A DNA stretch of 64,000 bases from Chrysogorgia sp. JL179-B06 (Eukaryota > Cnidaria > Anthozoa > Scleralcyonacea > Chrysogorgiidae): positions 1,399,001 to 1,463,000 of the forward strand of contig JAYKKM010000145.1 in assembly GCA_035772405.1 (NCBI GenBank), given 5' to 3'. The position numbers were made by a program, and so were the translations under genes. The notes beneath the pieces are model-generated. The model worked only from the letters and a program-made list of their open reading frames with translations. It was not told the origin of the DNA and ran no database searches. This document shows, piece after piece, positions 55,431-64,000 of the stretch. Position 1 is the first letter of the stretch, and every line of letters begins with the position of its first letter.

Positions 55431-58400
55431 TGCATAAAAGATCTTACTGCATAAATATCTTACTGCATAAGATATCTTACTCCATAAGATAGATATCTTA
55501 CTCCATAAGATAGATATCTTACTGCATAAGTCAGATATCTTACTGCATAAGATAGATATCTTACTGCATAAATATCTTACTGCATAAATATCTTACTGCA
55601 TAAGATATCTTACTGCATAAGATAGATATCTTACTACATAAATATCTTACTGCATAAGATAGATATCTTACTACATAAGATATCTTACTGCATAAATATC
55701 TTACTGCATAAGAGCATAAATATCTAACTGCATAAGAAATCTATCTTACTACATAAGATATCTTACTACATATAAATATCTTACTGCATAAGATAGATAT
55801 CTTACTACATAAGATCTTACTGCATAAATATCTTACTGCATAAGATAGATATCTTACTACATAAGATATCTTACTACATAAATATCTTACTGCATAAGAT
55901 AGATATCTTACTGCATAAGATATCTTACTACATAAATATCTTACTGCATAAGATAGATATCTTACTGCATAAATATCTTACTGCATAAGATAGATATCTT
56001 ACTGCATAAATTTCTTACAGCATAAGATAGATATCTTACTACATAAGATATCTTACTACATAAATATCTTACTGCATAAGATAGATATCTTACTGCATAA
56101 ATATCTTACTGCATAAGATAGATATCTTACTGCATAAATATCTTACTGCATAAGATAGATATCTTACTACATAAATATCTTACTGCATAAGATAGATATC
56201 TTACTACATAAATATCTTACTGCATAAGATAGATATCTTACTACATATTAATCGACATTTATGATTAATGTGCGCTATTTCCAGAATTACCAGCGTTTTG
56301 ATTTTATTCCAACGAACATGCATAAAATATCTTACTGCATAAAAGATCTTACTGCATAAATATCTTACTGCATAAGATATCTTACTCCATAAGATAGATA
56401 TCTTACTGCATAAGTCAGATATCTTACTGCATAAGATAGATATCTTACTGCATAAATATCTTACTGCATAAGATAGATATCTTACTACATAAGATATCTT
56501 ACTGCATAAGATAGATATCTTACTACATAAGATATCTTACTGCATAAATATCTTACTGCATAAGATAGATATCTTACTGCATAATATATCTTACTGCATA
56601 AGATATCTTACTGCATAAATATCTTACTGCATAAGATAGATATCTTACTACATAAGATATCTTACTGCATAAATATCTTACTGCATAAGATAGATATCTT
56701 ACTACATAAGATATCTTACTACATATAAATATCTTACTGCATAAGATAGATATCTTACTGCATAAATATCTTACAGCATAAGATAGATATCTTACTACAT
56801 AAGATATCTTACTACATAAATATCTTACTGCATAAGATAGATATCTTACTGCATAAGATAGATATCTTACTGCATAAATATCTTACTGCATAAGATAGAT
56901 ATCTTACTACATAAGATATCTTACTACATAAATATCTTACTGCATAAGATAGATATCTTACTGCATAAATATCTTACTGCATAAGATAGCTTACTACATA
57001 AATATCTTACTGCATAAATATCTTACTGCATAAATATCTTACTACATAAGATATCTTACTACATAAATATCTTACTACATAAGATATCTTACTACATAAA
57101 TATCTTACTGCATAAGATAGCTTACTGCATAAGATAGCTTACTACATAAATATCTTACTGCATAAGATATCTTACTGCATAAGATATCTTACTGCATAAG
57201 ATATCTTACTGCATAAGATAGCTTACTGCATAAATATCTTACTACATAAGATATCTTACTACATAAATATCTTACTGCATAAGATATCTTACTGCATAAG
57301 ATATCTTGCTGCATAAATATCTTACTGCATAAATATCTTACTACATAAGATATCTTACTGCATAAATATCTTACTGCATAAATATCTTACTGCATAAATA
57401 TCTTACTGCATAAATATCTTACTGCATAAATATCTTACTACATAAGATATCTTACTACATAAGATATCTTACTACATAAATATCTTACTGCATAAGATAG
57501 CTTACTGCATAAGATAGCTAACTACATAAATATCTTACTGCATAAGATATCTTACTGCGTAAATATCTTACTGCATAAGATATCATAAGATAGCTTACTG
57601 CATAAATATCTTACTGCATAAGATAGCTTACTACATAAATATCTTACTGCATAAATATCTTACTGCATAAGATATCTTACTGCATAAGATATCTTGCTGC
57701 ATAAATATCTTACTGCAAAAATATCTTACTACATAAGATATCTTACTGCATAAATATCTTACTGCATAAGATAGCTTACTACATAAATATCTTACTGCAT
57801 AAGATAGATTACTACATAAATATCTTACTGCATAAGATATCTTACTGCATAAATATCTTACTGCATAAATATCTTACTACATAAGATATCTTACTGCATA
57901 AATATCTTACTGCATAAGATAGCTTACTGCATAAGATAGCTTACTACATAAATATCTTACTGCATAAGATATCTTACTGCATAAATATCTTACTGCATAA
58001 GATATCTTACTGCATAAATATCTTACTACATAAGATATCTTACTACATAAATATCTTACTGCATAAGATATCTTACTGCATAAGATATCTTACTGCATAA
58101 ATATCTTACTGCATAAATATCTTACTGCATAAGATATCTTACTGCATAAATATCTTACTGCATAAGATATCTTACTACATAAATATCTTACTGCATAAAT
58201 ATCTTACTGCATAAATATCTTACTACATAAGATATCTTACTACATAAATATCTTACTACATAAGATATCTTACTACATAAATATCTTACTGCATAAGATA
58301 GCTTACTGCATAAGATAGCTTACTACATAAATATCTTACTGCATAAGATATCTTACTGCATAAATATCTTACTGCATAAGATATCTTACTGCATAAGATA

Positions 58401-61400
58401 TCTTACTGCATAAATATCTTACTGCATAAATATCTTACTGCATAAGATAGCTTACTACATAAATATCTTACTGCATAAATATCTTACTGCATAAGATATC
58501 TTACTGTATAAGATATCTTGCTGCATAAATATCTTACTGCATAAGATATCTTACTGCATAAATATCTTACTGCATAAGATAGCTTACTACATAAATATCT
58601 TACTGCATAAATATCTTACTGCATAAATATCTTACTACATAAGATATCTTACTACATAAGATATCTTACTACATAAATATCTTACTACATAAGATATCTT
58701 ACTACATAAATATCTTACTGCATAAGATAGCTTACTGCATAAGATAGCTTACTACATAAATATCTTACTGCATAAGATATCTTACTGCATAAATATCTTA
58801 CTGCATAAGATATCTTACTGCATAAGATAGCTTACTGCATAAATATCTTACTACATAAGATATCTTACTACATAAATATCTTACTGCATAAATATCTTAC
58901 TGCATAAGATAGCTTACTACATAAATATCTTACTGCATAAGATAGATTACTACATAAATATCTTACTGCATAAATATTTTACTGTATAAGATATCTTACT
59001 GCATAAATATCTTACTGCATAAATATCTTACTACATAAGATATCTTACTGCATAAATATCTTACTGCATAAGATAGCTTACTGCATAAGATAGCTTACTA
59101 CATAAATATCTTACTGCATAAGATATCTTACTGCATAAATATCTTACTGCATAAGATATCTTACTACATAAATATCTTACTACATAAGATATCTTACTAC
59201 ATAAATATCTTACTGCATAAGATATCTGCATAAGATATCTTACTGCATAAATATCTTACTACATAAATATCTTACTGCATAAGATATCTTACTGCATAAA
59301 TATCTTACTGCATAAGATAGCTTACTACATAAATATCTTACTGCATAAATATCTTACTGCATAAATATCTTACTACATAAGATATCTTACTACATAAATA
59401 TCTTACTACATAAGATATCTTACTACATAAATATCTTACTGCATAAGATAGCTTACTGCATAAGATAGCTTACTACTAAATATCTTACTGCATAAGATAT
59501 CTATAAATATCTTACTGCATAAGATATCACTTACTGCATAAATATATCTTACTTACTACATAAATATCTTACTGCATATCTTACACCATAAATATCTTAC
59601 TGCATAAGATATACTGCATAAATATCTTACTGCATAATATCTTACTACATAAATATCTTACTGCATAAGATATCTACTACATAAGATATCTTACTGCATA
59701 AATATCTTACTAGCATACATAATCTTACTGCATATATCTACTGCATAAATATCTTACTGCATAAGATATCTTACTGCATAAGATAGCTACTGCATAAATA
59801 TCTACATAAGATATCTTACTGCATAAAATATCTTACTGCATAATAAATATATGCATAATATCTTACTGCATAAATATCTTACTGCATAAGATAGCTTACT
59901 GCATCTTACTGCATAAATATCTTACTGCATAAGATTACTGCATAAATATCTTACTGCATAAATATCTTACTGCATAAGATATCTTACTACATAAATATCT
60001 TACTGCATAAGATATCTTACTTATCTTACTGCATAAGATAGCTTACTACATAAATATCTTACTGCATAAGATATCTTACTGCGTAAATATCTTACTGCAT
60101 AAGATATCATAAGATAGCTTACTGCATAAATATCTTACTGCATAAGATAGCTTACTACATAAATATCTTACTGCATAAATATCTTACTGCATAAGATATC
60201 TTACTGCATAAATATCTTACTGCATAAGATATCTTACTACATAAGATATCTTGCTGCATAAATATCTTACTGCATAAGATAGCTTACTACATAAATATCT
60301 TACTGCATAAATATTTTACTGCATAAGATATCTTACTGCATAAATATCTTACTGCATAAATATCTTACTACATAAGATATCTTACTGCATAAATATCTTA
60401 CTGCATAAGATATCTTACTACATAAATATCTTACTACATAAGATATCTTACTACATAAATATCTTACTGCATAAGATATCTTGCTGCATAAATATCTTAC
60501 TGCATAAATATCTTACTACATAAGATATCTTACTGCATAAATATCTTACTGCATAAGATAGCTTACTACATAAATATCTTACTGCATAAATATCTTACTG
60601 CATAAATATCTTACTACATAAGATATCTTACTACATAAGATATCTTACTACATAAATATCTTACTACATAAGATATCTTACTACATAAATATCTTACTGC
60701 ATAAGATAGCTTACTGCATAAGATAGCTTACTACATAAATATCTTACTGCATCAGATATCTTACTGCATAAGATATCTTACTGCATAAGATAGCTTACTG
60801 CATAAATATCTTACTACATAAGATATCTTACTACATAAATATCTTACTGCATAAGATATCTTACTGCATAAGATATCTTGCTGCATAAATATCTTACTGC
60901 ATAAATATCTTACTACATAAGATATCTTACTGCATAAATATCTTACTGCATAAGATATCTTACTGCGTAAATATCTTACTGCATAAATATCTTACTGCAT
61001 AAATATCTTACTACATAAGATATCTTACTACATAAATATCTTACTACATAAGATATCTTACTACATAAATATCTTACTGCATAAGATAGCTTACTGCATA
61101 AGATAGCTTACTACATAAATATCTTACTGCATAAGATATCTTACTGCGTAAATATCTTACTGCATAAGATATCATAAGATAGCTTACTGCATAAATATCT
61201 TACTGCATAAGATAGCTTACTACATAAATATCTTACTGCATAAATATCTTACTGCATAAGATATCTTACTGCATAAGATATCTTGCTGCATAAATATCTT
61301 ACTGCAAAAATATCTTACTACATAAGATATCTTACTGCATAAATATCTTACTGCATAAGATAGCTTACTACATAAATATCTTACTGCATAAGATAGATTA

Positions 61401-64000
61401 CTACATAAATATCTTACTGCATAAATATTTTACTGTATAAGATATCTTACTGCATAAATATCTTACTGCATAAATATCTTACTACATAAGATATCTTACT
61501 GCATAAATATCTTATTGCATAAGATAGCTTACTGCATAAGATAGCTTACTACATAAATATCTTACTGCATAAGATATCTTACTGCATAAATATCTTACTG
61601 CATAAGATATCTTACTACATAAATATCTTACTACATAAGATATCTTACTACATAAATATCTTACTGCATAAGATATCTTGCTGCATAAGATATCTTACTG
61701 CATAAATATCTTACTACATAAATATCTTACTGCATAAGATATCTTACTGCATAAATATCTTACTGCATAAGATAGCTTACTACATAAATATCTTACTGCA
61801 TAAATATCTTACTGCATAAATATCTTACTACATAAGATATCTTACTACATAAATATCTTACTACATAAGATATCTTACTACATAAATATCTTACTGCATA
61901 AGATAGCTTACTGCATAAGATAGCTTACTACATAAATATCTTACTGCATAAGATATCTTACTGCGTAAATATCTTACTGCATAAGATATCATAAGATAGC
62001 TTACTGCATAAATATCTTACTGCATAAGATAGCTTACTACATAAATATCTTACTGCATAAATATCTTACTGCATAAGATATCTTACTGTATAAGATATCT
62101 TGCTGCATAAATATCTTACTGCAAAAATATCTTACTACATAAGATATCTTACTGCATAAATATCTTACTGCATAAGATAGCTTACTACATAAATATCTTA
62201 CTGCATAAATATCTTACTGCATAAGATATCTTACTGTATAAATATCTTACTGCATAAGATAGATATCTTACTACATAAGATATCTTACTGCATAAATATC
62301 TTACTGCATAAGATAGATATCTTACTGCATAAGATATCTTACTGCATAAATATCTTACTGCATAAGATAGATATCTTACTGCATAAGATATCTTACTGCA
62401 TAAATATCTTACTGCATAAGATAGATATCTTACTACATAAGATATCTTACTACATATAAATATCTTACTGCATAAGATAGATATCTTACTACATAAGATA
62501 TCTTACTGCATAAATATCTTACTGCATAAGATAGATATCTTACTACATAAGATATCTTACTGCATAAATATCTTACTGCATAAGATAGATATCTTACTAC
62601 ATAAGATATCTTACTACATAAATATCTTACTGCATAAGATAGATATCTTACTGCATAAATATCTTACTGCATAAGATAGATATCTTACTGCATAAATATC
62701 TTACTGCATAAGATAGATATCTTACTACATAAATATCTTACTGCATAAGATAGATATCTACTACATAAATATCTTACTGCATATGATAGATATCTTACTA
62801 CATAAGATATCTTACTGCATAAATATCTTACTGCATAATATAGATATCTTACTACATAAGATATCTTACTACATAAATATCTTACTGCATAAGATATCTT
62901 ACTGCATAAATATCTTACTGCATAAGATAGATATCTTACTGCATAAGATATCTTACTGCATAAATATCTTACTGCATAAGATAGATATCTTACTACATAA
63001 GATATATTACTACATATAAATATGTTACTGCATAAGATAGATATCTTACTACATAAGATCTTACTGCATAAATATCTTACTGCATAAGATAGATATCTTA
63101 CTACATAAGATATCTTACTACATAAATATCTTACTGCATAAGATAGATATCTTACTGCATAAGATATCTTACTACATAAATATCTTACTGCATAAGATAG
63201 ATATCTTACTGCATAAATATCTTACAGCATAAGATAGATATCTTACTACATAAGATATCTTACTACATAAATATCTTACTGCATAAGATAGATATCTTAC
63301 TCCAAAATATCTTACTGCATAAGATAGATATCTTACTGCATAAATATCTTACTGCATAAGATAGATATCTTACATGTACTACATAAATATCTTACTGCAT
63401 AAGATAGATATCTTACTACATAAATATCTTACTGCATAAGATAGATATCTTACTACATAAGATATCTTACTGCATAAATATCTTACTGCATAAGATAGAT
63501 ATCTTACTACATAAGATATCTTACTACATAAATATCTTACTGCATAAGATATCTTACTGCATAAATATCTAACTGCATAAGATATCTTGCTGCATAAATA
63601 TCTTACTGCATAAGATATCTTACTACATAAGATATCTTACTGCATAAATATCTTACTGCATAAGATAGCTTACTACATAAATATCTTACTGCATAAATAT
63701 CTTACTGCATAAGATATCTTACTACATAAGATATCTTGCTGCATAAATATCTTACTGCATAAGATAGCTTACTACATAAATATCTTACTGCATAAATATT
63801 TTACTGCATAAGATATCTTACTGCATAAATATCTTACTGCATAAATATCTTACTACATAAGATATCTTACTGCATAAATATCTTACTGCATAAGATAGCT
63901 TACTGCATAAGATAGCTTACTACATAAATATCTTACTGCATAAGATATCTTACTGCATAAATATCTTACTGCATAAATATCTTACTGCATAAGATATCTT
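55425..64000. repeat. 16/17/21-bp satellite array, over 8.5 kb, running off the window
   Basis: Units ATATCTTACTGCATAA (16 bp), GATATCTTACT(G/A)CATAA (17 bp), GATAGATATCTTACTGCATAA (21 bp, 20 plus 1) and GATAGCTTACTACATAA (17 bp). Adjacent units make the dyad ATATCTTA-CTGCA-TAAGATAT. The 21-bp form dominates at 55.4-57.0 and 62.2-63.5 kb, and the GATAGC form dominates at 57.0-62.2 kb. Frames such as ISYCINILLHK are artefacts. The right end is outside the window. Confidence 0.97.
56246..56335. repeat. Satellite-edge sequence, second copy
   Basis: Same sequence as 55341-55430, 905 bp downstream, followed by the same first satellite units (AAAATATC, AAAAGATC). It shows that the edge plus about 800 bp of satellite was duplicated in tandem. 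Confidence 0.9.

Noticed and set aside
62783..63019. 78-residue frame of ILLHKISYCIN repeats
   Set aside because: It is a satellite reading frame kept open by chance unit lengths; no start context or non-repeat sequence.
55425..64000. Possible CRISPR array
   Set aside because: Unit lengths of 16-21 bp with no unique spacers, in a eukaryotic context.

Overview
The window looks like an A+T-rich metazoan genome, most likely a cnidarian or another early-branching marine invertebrate. The reasons are split genes with GT/AG introns and a mixed transposon load: Ty3/gypsy, Penelope-like elements, a Ngaro/DIRS-type tyrosine-recombinase element, LINEs, hAT, Tc1/pogo-like and many hairpin MITEs. No species can be named from sequence alone. 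The only clearly host-type gene is a monocarboxylate-transporter-like (SLC16/MCT) gene on the + strand. Four exons are visible (38252-38498, 39608-39923, 44626-44995, 51381-51742). The first exon was not found. Its introns are packed with transposons.

Region 1 (1-16.6 kb) is a 14.6-kb inverted duplication. The left arm survives in three pieces (302-1495, 9356-9882, 11035-11260) and the right arm is continuous (12945-14893). The left arm was hit by two insertions, and the right arm keeps both empty sites. The first insertion is a TA-flanked pogo/Tc1-like TIR element (1501-9353). It holds a Ty3/gypsy element with 98-bp LTRs, which itself holds a 2.5-kb foldback. The second is a TIR element (9883-11028) with zinc-ribbon reading frames converging from both ends. 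Each arm carries the TATA promoter and first two exons of a small unknown gene, pointing outward. The left copy is cut off in intron 2, and the right copy is broken in exon 4 by a hAT deletion derivative with an 8-bp target duplication.

Region 2 (16.9-21 kb) is a second, degraded Ty3/gypsy element whose integrase 3' part is inverted in place. Region 3 (21.99-25.14 kb) is a 41-bp purine-rich satellite. Region 4 (26.2-31.5 kb) is a head-to-head pair of Penelope-like elements. One is split by a 2.4-kb Tc1-like element and the other has lost its reverse-transcriptase catalytic motif. A similar head-to-head pair lies at 40.98-43.49 kb, inside an MCT intron. All four Penelope ends carry a hammerhead-ribozyme-like fold.

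Region 5 (31.5-38 kb) holds TA microsatellites, a tRNA-Ala-like SINE cluster, a LINE scrap and several hairpin or TIR MITEs. Region 6 (38.2-51.75 kb) is the MCT gene, with Penelope, Ngaro and endonuclease-type LINE insertions in its introns. Region 7 (51.7-55.3 kb) has microsatellites, a CR1/L2-like LINE fragment, MITEs and inverted tRNA-derived SINEs. Region 8 (55.4 kb to the window end) is a satellite of more than 8.5 kb with 16/17/21-bp units. Its units have dyad symmetry, and the array includes a 905-bp duplication and higher-order markers.

Nearly every mobile-element gene here is visibly broken. The window is best read as a layered insertion record around one transporter gene rather than as a functional gene cluster.
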